This document shows positions 49,051 through 58,599 of a DNA stretch of 64,000 nt, piece after piece. The position numbers were made by a program, and so were the translations under genes. The notes under the pieces are model-generated. The model saw only the letters and a program-made list of their open reading frames with translations, made no database searches and had not been told where the DNA came from. Source of the DNA: Eonycteris spelaea (lineage: Eukaryota; Chordata; Mammalia; Chiroptera; Pteropodidae). Numbering within the stretch: position 1 is the stretch's first letter; the number at the start of each line of letters is the position of its first letter. The stretch lies in NCBI GenBank assembly GCA_003508835.1, contig PUFA01000062.1, positions 3,386,001 to 3,450,000 of the forward strand. The letters are read 5' to 3'.

Positions 49051-49942
49051 TCTCTCTTGAGTGGTCTATAGAGTTGTCAAAATGGGAAAGGAGAAAGAGG
49101 AGAATACGTTTTTTTTCATTTGAAAATGATTTCGTGTTTTGTAGCTTATGTCCCTCGTTCTGTTGTACTGTGGCTAAACTATCTTGTTCTCAGCACTAAG
49201 GGCTCACGCACAGTGGCAGGGAGAAATATTTACGTGTCAAGCGTGGAGGAAAGCACACAAGGGGAAATGAGCAGCATCTTCATTGCACCACTTTAAGGAA
49301 TGAGACTTTTTACTGCTGCCCGGAGAGTTCTTAAAACACAGGAATATACTATATAAAATCTAATTTAAAGGAGCTATCTAGTCCCCCCAAGATAAGCAAA
49401 TGGCTATAGGGATTTTAGCCAGCTTAGAGGGAGAAGCCAGGACACTTTTAGCCTCATTTATATCCTTGAAGGGAACTGTAGAATAGGGTATTTATTTTGC
49501 TTCATTTCTGCAGGCAGAAAAAAAAAGAGAGAGAGAAGAAAAGAAAAAAAGAAACATTATCAGCTTAAAAGGATTTTTCAGGTCGTAAGGATTAACCATT
49601 GATAAGAAAGACAATTTTATTAAAACTTCTTCACTTTAACCATCCATAAAGAATTAATCTGAACAATAGATTCCGAGAGGTTTTAAATTTGGTAGGAGAA
49701 TCATTTGTCTTTACAAAATCAACTAGTCAAGGCATCAAACTCTAAAATCCTTGGGAAAAATAATGTTATATTACTTTTGGTTGGGCATTTCTATATTGAG
49801 AACAAGAATAGAAGTTATGCCATTGGTTAGAAAAAATTAAAGTGCCATTTTTTACTTCAGGCTAATGTCACCTACCTTTCCTTTATTTTCCCTTCATCTG
49901 CCTTGAATATTTTTATTTGTTAGAAAAGAAAGGATAAATTAA
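49051..49942. other. Gene-free stretch
   Basis: No gene is seen. A purine-only tract lies at 49517-49553. Confidence 0.4.
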
Positions 49943-50905
49943 TTTCTTTTTCTTTTTTTTTTTTTTTTTACCAGTTTTCATATAAATTAATTTTCTAGCA
50001 TCCTCCAAAAGTGACCAACATTTATGAATTTACACAGGCATTCTCTTTCGGTTATTATCCGTATGGACATTACCCATGTTGCCTCACTTTTAGGCAGTGG
50101 AAGCCTCTTTAGGCTCCCGAGTCCTATGACATGCCTGGACGTGCCTCCCACTCCCGCCCTTGACCTCGCAGGCTGCCTGTTGGGCCCCTTGTTCTAGTCC
50201 TGCTTATCCAAGCCCGGTCCCTCCCGGCGGTGACTGCATGCGAGCTCGTGGGGCCTCCGCGAGTCCCTCTCCCACCCTACCGGGCTGCAGGCGGGCCTGA
50301 GGTGCAGCGGTACCATGGGCAGTGGTCTGTGGGTGCCCCTGCCCGGGTGGCGTGCACCTCCAGTGGGTGCCCCCCAGCTTCAAGGACAGGAGGCTGCAGG
50401 TGTGCCATGGGGAAGGGTGGGGTGGGATGGGGGTGGGGTGGAGGCTGGCGTGGGGTGCGGGGCCTACAGGGTCAGTTGTTCTCGAAGGGAGAGAGCAGGT
50501 CCTCGCTGCTGTCCACGGGCAGATCAGGGGGGCCCAGGTAGGACAGCAGCTCATCGGGTTGGTCAGTTACCGCAGCAGGTCCAGGGCTGGTTCTGGGGTC
50601 TCTCCTGCCCGACATTGCGGTCCAATCACACCTGCGGCAGCACTGACGGCCAGCTCGCTGACAGAGCTCGAGCTCGCTGGGCCCAGGGGCTGCCTGGACG
50701 CTGGGGTAGGGGTCGGGTGGTGCAACTAGGATCTTGGGGGCCCTCTGAGTTTGGGGGTGTGCAGCTGCGGTGGCCCAGGGTTGTGGGCTGGGTCCAGGAG
50801 ACTGGCTAGTGCCATCTGGCCTGGGAAGCAGGGGACAGACTTCTCTGGTGTCAGAGAAGAAACTGTTTCTTGAAAGTTTTCTTAACTCTTGTAGCAGGCT
50901 CATGC
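49943..50905 (-). pseudogene. Processed retrocopy of an unidentified gene
   Basis: A G+C-rich, CpG-containing insert of about 0.95 kb stands out sharply from AT-rich flanks. On the minus strand it ends in a run of 17 A (plus-strand T run, 49953-49969). The same strand has an open frame at 50472-50903 (143 codons) that is Pro/Ser-rich and ends in an acidic, leucine-bearing tail: [13 protein letters not shown], then [12 protein letters not shown] and a TGA stop. About 500 bases between that stop and the poly(A) would be the 3' UTR. No introns are evident. This is how a processed pseudogene or expressed retrogene looks. I do not recognise the parent; the acidic DDLL-type end resembles a transcriptional activation or adaptor-binding peptide, but that is only an impression. 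The first ~15 codons may be flanking DNA, since the G+C-rich part fades near 50850. The other long frames over 50204-50809 are overlapping shadows. Confidence 0.6.
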
Positions 50906-52179
50906 TTCACTTTTCCCCCTCAATACTGAAATCATTTCTTCAAGGAGCCATGTTTCTTTCTAATGGGCAACAGTTTTACATATCAAAACTGAACACTAGA
51001 GTATGTAAAAATTCTTTGTATTATTACATTGAGTTGTACTTCGGTACCAAACCAGAGTAATTTAGACAGATTAAAATTTTTTTTTTTAATTTTAGGTTAT
51101 GTGTACCTGTAAGTAAAATATTGCAATTATATGCTCTCATTTATTCTCATTTATAGGTACATTTATTCATGTATTAACTATATATAATTATTATAGTAGT
51201 ATATATCATAAAGGTAGCCCAAAATGGAAATGGAGCTTTTATGTTATATTTTACTCATACCCCAATGTTTTATGTAGGGGTTGGGGAGGTGTGGGGTACC
51301 CTCTAGGCCAGAGAACACTAATCTAGAATATGAAGGTCAAACTTTACATAGTATAGTTAATATAATACTTTCTATGTTCATCTGATTGGAGTACAATTTC
51401 CTCTTGTTAGTTTAGGAAATGAAATCAAGATATAGTGATGAATCAGTATTTGATAAATTATAAAGCACTTAAGAGTTAAAAGAAGCAAATTCTGATCACA
51501 ATATACATGTATTTTCTACATGGTTATTAAAGAAGCCAAGAGAAGCTGAAATTTTAAGTCCCTCAGAGTATGGGAACTTCAATGAAACTCAAGTAATCAC
51601 TTGAGGTTTGTTGTGTATTGTTGAATTTCATTTCAAATCCACCTGTTTATGAATTAAGTGAAGTTGATTCAATCTACTTATTTATGACAAAGACAAAAGT
51701 TCCTACACATAAAGTTGTTTTGATATAAGAATCAAGTTAGTTGTGTCAGGATGTCATCATCACAACTGTTGTCATTGACGAGCACCCAGCAACCCAGCTG
51801 CCGAGGGGCCATGCTAGGGGCTTATTGATAAGAACATGTGGAGAAGCAACTATGGCAAGGGGATCTCCAGATTATAAATACTGCGTTTTAGTCTGGGTAA
51901 AGCACATTTTGCTGGCCTAATCAGCTCTCCGAAGATCTTGAGACATTTGCTCCTGCTGTGGTCTAGGTGACTCTTTGGTCAGCACTAACCAGTGCATCAG
52001 TCCCTGTAGTGCTAACCCCCAGGGCAGCTAGCCTATCTGCCACACAGGCACCTTCCTCTACCTGGCCCCGTGTTCTAACAACAAGGGCTTTCTTTTCTGT
52101 GCTGGCAGCTGGAAGTCAGTTTGCGATTGCTCAAGCCATCTCTCTTGAGAAACCAAACTCATATAAAAAGATGCACCTC
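50906..52179. other. Gene-free stretch
   Basis: No gene is seen. A poly(T) run lies at 51078-51088. The part 51740-52150 is less AT-rich and includes a 72-codon plus frame (51967-52185) that is Ser/Ala/Thr-rich and unrecognised. Confidence 0.35.
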
Positions 52180-52390
52180 TGTTGAATTTGGACTTTATTC
52201 CTTTTATCTCCCTTTGCCTGGAACAATAGCGTGATTAATCTGTCATTTCTTTGGAGTATGTTATTTCTTCAGAGGTTTATTAAAAGAGATTATCGCGTAT
52301 GCTATTGACTTGTGAAATTATTATAATTCCCGTAGCAAACTTGTGTTAAATAAATGCCTGGCAAAGAGAAAATCAGTCTCTTGAGTGTAA
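52180..52390. promoter_or_regulatory. Candidate conserved non-coding block
   Basis: It is unique-looking with homeodomain-type cores ('gtgattaatctgtcattt' near 52231) and a CpG-bearing 'gagattatcgcgtatgctat' at 52287-52306. No repeat landmark or frame is present. Conservation is untested. Confidence 0.2.
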
Positions 52391-52684
52391 CTGCCACCTG
52401 TCCTAAAACAAAAACAAAACAATGGTCATGTTCAAATGTGTAAAGATTTTAGAAAGTACAGAATTTGATATCTTTCTAGCCTCAACTATATTCTTAATCT
52501 TTTCTCTATAATTTCCTTGACTTAAAGGGGCTTTATTTCTCTACTTACATGCATTAAGTGAACTGAAGATTAGTCATACACGAAAGTCAGTTGAAATGGT
52601 CCGTGAGGCTAATTTAATTTTTCACCCTGGCGTGAAATAAACAGATCATTCCCTGAAATCTTTAATAATAATGAACAATTCAAT

Positions 52685-52860
52685 AGCACTTTATTTTTGC
52701 TTATTTTATCTATTCTGTCCCTGACAACAACTGTCGAAGTGGGCATAATCATATTTCGTTTACGGGAAATTGTAGAAGAAATTCTAAAAATCACACAATT
52801 GGAAAGAAATCGGAACCAGGACTTGAACCACTTCCCTTTGGATTCTAAGTCTGGTCTTGT
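52685..52860 (-). repeat. MIR SINE, antisense
   Basis: Antisense MIR order is visible: 'tttacgggaaattgtagaag', 'aaatcacacaattggaaaga', 'aatcggaaccaggacttgaa' and 'cacttccctttggattctaa'. Confidence 0.7.
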
Positions 52861-52881
52861 CATAGTTGGTATGTGTCTGTT

Positions 52882-52907
52882 CACGCATGCGTGCGCGCAC
52901 ACACACG
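52882..52907. repeat. Alternating purine-pyrimidine tract (CG/CA)
   Basis: It shows 26 bp of unbroken alternation including nested palindromes ACGCATGCGT and GTGCGCGCAC. The base order favours Z-DNA. Confidence 0.85.
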
Positions 52908-52914
52908 AGTGCAC

Positions 52915-53870
52915 ATCCAGGTATACACTGCAAACAACAATATAAATGGAGTCAGAACTGCCTTGCCAGAGGAACAGCCTTGTTTGTCTTATGCCTCAAA
53001 TTTTGTAACGTTAAACCAGGGCAAAATAACCTTTAGACTGGGCCTAAGCAAACTTGTGTTTCCGAAAAACTGTTTGCAAAGATCAGAAAGCAGATATGAT
53101 TACTAAACTGATGATTGCAGGACTAAAAATTAAAAGCAGTGTTTAGAATTAACATCACCATGTTATGTTATCTGCACCAATAGAAATGCCTTTCGTTGAT
53201 GTAATTGTTCCCCTTCCCCTTCTCATAAGTGCCCATTGCCCTTGTCTTGTAGCTGGAACTGTTATCTGAGCTTCTGTCTGAATTTATGATTCCTGAATAG
53301 CTATTCTTATTGATCTCAAATAATTGTTTGCCTCTCACTTTAAAAGGGCACTTTATTTTTAGGTAAACAACAAAATCAACATATTTACGAATTTAAAATT
53401 TTACCTACTTTTTATTTATTTGAAAAGAAACATTGCGAAGAATTTAGTATACTACTTGAAATTAAAATTTAAGATTTTAAAACATTTTCTGAGAAGTTGA
53501 TAACTATAATTCAGAAACTTAAGTCAATGTTTGAGTCATCATTGATGCTAAAACTATGATCCTCAAAGTTTATCTTTAAAAAACCACATTTTTATTTATC
53601 TTCCCTTTCCTATCCTTTTTCTAGTTTAGAAGAAATTTATCTAAAGAAAAACCAAGGAGTGTTGAGATAGAGCCAAACAGACCAGATGAAAGGAAAACTG
53701 AGAAACATGAGATGAAAAAAGTTATTTCTGTCCTTCAGGAATTTAAAACCAACACACTAGAAAATTATTTGATAAAGCTAAGTTTCTAATTTTATATTGA
53801 TTTAAAGAAAATTATTTTGAACCTCATATTGCTATGAAATTCAATAGCAACCTTATGATTTATGCTTTAT
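52915..53870. other. Gene-free stretch
   Basis: No gene or assignable repeat is visible. Confidence 0.4.
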
Positions 53871-53871
53871 G

Positions 53872-54110
53872 GCAACCATTTTCAAACTGTGAGCCACAAC
53901 ACTTTCGTAGGTCATGAAATCAATATGACAAACATGATCAGGTTAAAGAATGACGAAATAAAAAATGTGAGAGTACATTGCATGAAATAAGGATGACACT
54001 TCAGTTGTGGATGTTTGGTTTTGTCTCCGTGAATGTGCTTTCTGGGTTCTAATTTGAAATGAATTTCCTATGCATGCTGGTCCCAAAGCCTGAGAACCCC
54101 TGTGTTATGG
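53872..54110. repeat. hAT-Charlie-like DNA transposon, non-autonomous
   Basis: The ends form a degenerate terminal inverted repeat. The left reads 'caaccattttcaaactgtga'; the right, reverse-complemented, reads 'acaggggttctcaggctttg'. Both decay from the hAT-type CAGTGGTTCTCAAACT. Inside, 'gtaggtcatgaaatcaatat' and 'gtgagagtacattgcatgaa' match a familiar short Charlie-derived MITE. There is no transposase frame. Confidence 0.55.
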
Positions 54111-55742
54111 TGAAGGTGACTCACTTTCATTCATGCTGCATGCAGTTTGTTGTCTCGGTCCAAACTCACAGTCCAGCTCTAAATACTAAGTTATCAAGAA
54201 CTTGATGTAGAGTGTATTGAAAATATATTTGCCTTCTTTTGTCATCAGTATATTTCGCTCTGCTAAGCGAAAAGATTCCAGTTTAGAAGTCTGGACAAAG
54301 TTGTTTTAATGATACTCTGTGAGACATGGACAGATTCTTGGAGGAGTCATTGGCATAAAGAGGAGAAACAGAAAGAGACAGACAAAAACACCCATGGATA
54401 CAGAGTCAGAAACCATCTCACAAAAAACAGTTTAGAGCTTTTATATTACTACAAGCATATATAGATTATAGATAGAAAAATCAATATTTGCTAAAAGAAT
54501 CATATGAATCAAATGCATTTTCAATAGGCAACACATTTATTTTCATGTGAAACTGAAGCAGTTGTGTCATGACTTTTGGCTTCTAGAGACTAGTAAAAAT
54601 AAAATGAAGCTGGAGGGGTTCAAGCAGCATAGTTTTGACATTTTAATTTTATCAAGGTATAGAACAAAATTAAGCAGCTACCATTTTTTTTATTAACATC
54701 TTTTGATCACATAAAGAACATTTTTATAATGAGAAAGTACAAATTACAAAAATGAATAAATTTTATTTAAAATTCACTGTGTTGTCTTTTGTTTCTCATT
54801 TCATTAAACCCTGAAGAAAACTTCGAGTTTCATTTGGTCACCACTGTTCTGAGTTTCTTTCCAATATTGTGGAAAGGGAGTATCCGCCAGTCTATATACG
54901 TTTCTATCCAAAAAGAGAAAACACAAGACCTTGAGAACATGGGGAAATGCTAAATTAAAGCTGTACGTGAACTTGCTTTCCAGCAAATGGGAGAAAGGGT
55001 GGGCCCCAAGTAGATTGGTATTTGAAAAGAGAAGCAAGCGGTTAGTCAAAAACAGTGATGGATGGCTGCTTCTCCATTGCCTATTCCGTTTATGAAATGA
55101 GCGCCTAGTATTTCTAAGTACCTCTTTTTTTTTTTTTGACCATAATTTCATCGAAATGCTAAGCTCTTAAAATAATATGTATCACAGAAGACAAAAAAAC
55201 TCATTTATGACATATATTGTGTCCTGTCAACTCACCTGTAAATTTGCCTGTATCATCTAAGATAACTGTCATAATTAGGATTACTGTCTCAACGCTTTGA
55301 AAAGTATTTATTTCTTAAATTATTTTTATGATTTTCTTGATTAACATCTCACATATACTGAAGAATTCGGTAATTTAAATTATTATTTGCTTTGGTATAT
55401 TTGATCATTCAAAACATTTGCTCTGGTCTGCTTTCTTTTTTTCACCCAATTATCTGTGGAATTAATATCTCTATCACAGAGTTTTACATCTTTGTCTTTC
55501 AACCTTTAACTTGGAAGATATTCTATGAGAAGTTTATAAAAATGCATTTCACATTCAGTGATTTTCATTAAAAGCAGTGCGTAGAATATTCAGCAACCAC
55601 ATGTCAGCAGCAGCACAGTGATTCTTCAAATCCTTCATGAAGAGCTTCGTTTCTTTGGAAAATTAATGAGGGGGCTTATTGACTAATATTATACTGGTTT
55701 TCAGCAAAATCACATGTGCATTCTCTCTGAAGATTGCAGGCC
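54111..55742. other. Gene-free AT-rich stretch
   Basis: No gene is seen. A poly(T) run at 55124-55138 sits just inside the 5' end of a 115-codon minus frame (54804-55151). That frame begins Lys-rich because of the run and has no recognised domain. Confidence 0.4.
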
Positions 55743-55964
55743 TCACAATATAGATTCCAAAAACTGCAGCCACCTAGGTAGAATGGCGCGGTCCTTGTCA
55801 ACCTCACTTGTTTTCATGGCCACACCCCGAATTCTGATAAGGGCCTCATTCGAGCACTGGCTTCCTCTGAGATCATCCATGAGTTGATGGGCATCTTTTC
55901 CTAGATCTTTTAAGGACCCGTACCAATCTTCTCTCGGTAACCGTGATGGGGTGAAAATTTTGTG
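55743..55964 (-). other. Coding-like island, open frame without start (73 codons)
   Basis: On the minus strand a frame stays open for 73 codons between a TAG (55965-55967) and a TGA (55743-55745). Its composition is protein-like rather than AT-driven: EDWYGSLKDLGKDAHQ, LMDDLRGSQCSNEALIRIRG and TSEVDKDRAILPRWLQ appear in order. The stretch keeps about six CpGs, unusual for local DNA. An ATG-started frame of 34 codons (55783-55887) is open on the opposite strand. I do not recognise either product. It could be a retrocopy fragment, an isolated exon, a decayed element or chance. No good splice donor is seen at the end of the minus frame; a weak 'ttgtag' acceptor-like site precedes it. Confidence 0.3.
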
Positions 55965-55967
55965 CTA

Positions 55968-56739
55968 CAAATGTTTCAATATAGTTGTCATTTTAAGAAA
56001 ATCCTGCCCTAGACTTTCAGCAATTGCTTAAAACAACTGTCATTGGCAGTTGGTACTGGCGCATTGTTCTTACGTTGTCAGTGATAAATTAGGAAGAAAA
56101 CTCTGGGAGGCAAACCACAAGTTCATGTGTCCTTTAAGCTTTAAAAGTGACTTTTAACACATAATGTATCTTATTTTAATCCAAATGAAACCAGTTGTAA
56201 TCACATCTTTCCCTTTCAGGTACATTCTAGGAAACCGTTCTTGGAGGGAGAATGATTGGGCCTAGACTTCCTCACAGGCCCTCTTAATGGTGTTTGAGGT
56301 TGAAAAGTCACTTAGTGATTATGAATGAAAGGGGATCTGACAGCTTATGCAACTGCAAGGAAAGAGTAATCTATAAAAGCTTTTTATCATATGCTCTTTC
56401 TTGTTTCACTCCAAATGAAAATCAGTCATTTTTATTTTATTTTTCTTATACAGAGTCAGAAATCCTAATTTCAGAACTCTAAGGAACCAGTATGTTCTTA
56501 ATGGAGTACAGGAATTTGGGGATATTTTAATGACTAGAAGTCTCACAATAAAAAGCATATTTAAAAATCATTATACATACTTTGTAAAAATAACCTTTAT
56601 TAGTGTATTTTGAAAACATGAAGTTTAAGGTTTAAGAATGTAACCATGCAAAGCTTCACTTCTTTAAAACTACTATTTCTCTCCCCTTTCTTTTTGACCC
56701 AAACTGGCCTCCTACTCTCTTCTTTTCTTTCTTTATCCT
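55968..56739. other. Gene-free stretch
   Basis: No gene or assignable repeat is visible. Confidence 0.4.
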
Positions 56740-57190
56740 TGTGCATACTGCAGGACCACTCCCTTAATCATTAAGCCCTTAGGTTAGCATCAAATAGTCT
56801 TAGTAACAAAGCTTTAGATTTGTTGACCACAGAAACAAAGTTTTGATCAAACTAAAGATAACGTCTTGCGCTCCAGACCCATGAAGGTGGAAGGACCTTA
56901 CTGGCATCACCTTGAAACCAGGCAGAATGATGCTGACATCGGGCCTGAGGCAATGATTAACTGCTTCCTACCTAGCTCCACCAATCAGTAGAGCCCACAA
57001 CCCCAGCTCCCTTAACTACCATGACTATTGATCTTTCCCCTACCCACCTAACCCCTAGGGGCCATCAGGGAGCCAGGTCTTGAGCACTAGCTCACTTGTG
57101 TCTCTGGGCTTGGCACCATTTCCTTAAATAAATCTTTACTTTCTTTGCTACAAACTCCTGTTTGTGTCCCTTGGCTTTGACACATGCATG
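56740..57190 (+). repeat. LTR-like sequence (probable solo ERV LTR)
   Basis: The G+C-richer block contains a CCAAT box ('ccaccaatcagtagag', 56979-56994), a polyadenylation signal ('taaataaatctttactttct', AATAAA near 57127) and a following T/C-rich R/U5-like end ('aaactcctgtttgtgtccct', 'tggctttgaca'). The spacing of CCAAT, AATAAA and this ending is LTR-like. No TG...CA boundaries with target duplications could be fixed, and no retroviral genes flank it. Confidence 0.5.
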
Positions 57191-57624
57191 CAAAATAAAC
57201 CCCTCAAGATTAGTAACCAGAATGGTAATACAAAGTACGTTTATCTTAGGCAACTAAATTAAGTCTCTTGATTATTTTGGTCATATTGATTAAAGTCTCT
57301 AACTGGGGATTTTTTTTTAATTTAAAAATACTAACAGTAAAACATATAGTTAATTTATTGATTTATCAACCAAGAATTTACCAAGACCCTGTAATTGCCA
57401 GACAAATAGAAACATTGGTATGAGGGCGTGGCCCAAGCAAGGAGGTTCGAAAATCAGGGAAGTTTATTTTACTTTTGGAATTTTCTGGAATTGCTTCTTT
57501 TTGCCAATAGCTATTCTTTGAATTTACATTTTTTTTCGAAGTACATCAAATTGTCTACATTAAATCTGATGTGACACTAGTCTTGACCTGAGCAGAAAAT
57601 CTCATCCTGTGTAAAATGTAGTAA

Positions 57625-57770
57625 AAATAATGCTGGCCTAGGAGCCAGTCACTTCACCTTTCTAGGACAAGTTACTCACCTATACGATAGAATAGTATGT
57701 ACCAACTCACAAGGTTCTCGTTAGAGCAAATGCAATATTACATAAAAACAATAACAAACACTATGTACTC
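57625..57770 (+). repeat. MIR SINE fragment
   Basis: Landmarks are 'tgctggcctaggagccagtc', 'acttcacctttctaggacaa' and 'accaactcacaaggttctcg'. Confidence 0.55.
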
Positions 57771-58069
57771 TGCAAAAGAAGTTTCAATTTAAGACTTTTA
57801 AGCAAGATTATAAAATCTTAGAAAATAGGGACTTTGCTTTGTAAAATTTTATCCATGAAGGAAATAACTCTGAACATCGTGTTTTTTCTTTCATATAAAA
57901 AAAATAAACAGTGTTTGAATTTGAGGATTTTAGCAATAACATCACTGTTTTCAAAAATTTCTTTCCTATCCATTTTACCATTTTGTTTTATATTGAAAAA
58001 TTCCCCAATTTTTTTTGCCTATACAGTTTCTATTCAAGTGAAAGGAACTGTTCTTCCAGTATAGCAAGT

Positions 58070-58215
58070 TTATCATTGCAAAGACTATGATATTGTTTAA
58101 GGAGTATTGGACTAAGAAATAGAAACCTAGATTGTTATTTTGCCTGATTTGTTCTACTCTTATAGATAAAATAGGAATAATAACTACCATTCCATTTACT
58201 TTATTAATTAGGTAG
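58070..58215 (+). repeat. MIR SINE fragment
   Basis: Landmarks are 'aggagtattggactaagaaa', 'tagaaacctagattgttatt', then 'agataaaataggaataataa' and 'ctaccattccatttacttta', in MIR order. Confidence 0.55.
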
Positions 58216-58419
58216 CTCCTGAGAAGGAATGTATCTGCCAAGAAAGATATATCCTCATAGATAACTGGGCCCAAATTCATAACCAGAGTCTAGAAGCCAT
58301 TGTTTACAGAGGCCTCTCAGTCACACTAATCAGAGAAAAGGCAGAGACTGAGCTGCCAAGTCTCCTGCCTGGTGTTCATATAGTCTGAGCCAAACTTTAT
58401 ATAGAAGTTCTTGGAACTG

Positions 58420-58575
58420 TGTTTTGCCAATGAGCTGAGATCTACCTTGTCCAATCAGAGCTCCACAACTATTCTTATTTGCACATTTATCGACCCATCG
58501 GAGCTGCTCTATAAAGGCCAATCAGGATGCACAATTCTGACCAATGAGGACAGTGTTATTTAGATCAATAAAACT
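58420..58575 (+). promoter_or_regulatory. CCAAT-box cluster with TATA box (LTR-like promoter)
   Basis: There are four CCAAT pentamers in the same orientation at 58427-58431, 58451-58455, 58518-58522 and 58541-58545, each followed by GAG, CAG, CAG and GAG. TATAAAG lies at 58510-58516 and AATAAA at 58567-58572. Tandem CCAAT boxes are NF-Y sites and are common in ERV LTRs. The module could be part of a solo LTR spanning roughly 58390-58790, but edges are not clear. Whether it is active is unknown. Confidence 0.45.
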
Positions 58576-58599
58576 GTTCAAATTTTGATTTCATATTTG

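Noticed and set aside
50204..50809. Several long frames on both strands (103, 116, 135 and 164 codons)
   Set aside because: They overlap one another in a G+C-rich retrocopy where stop codons are rare. Only the minus frame at 50472-50903 is consistent with the poly(A) direction and has a plausible end.
49919..50863. Possible target-site duplication flanking the retrocopy ('gttagaaaagaaa' against 'gtcagagaagaaa')
   Set aside because: The left copy does not abut the T run, and similarity stops after 13 bases with two mismatches. It may be chance in A-rich DNA.
54251..54276. Small hairpin 'ttcgctctgctaagcgaa' considered as a structured RNA
   Set aside because: A 6-7 bp stem with a 6-base loop is expected by chance in 64 kb, and no flanking RNA-gene signal is visible.
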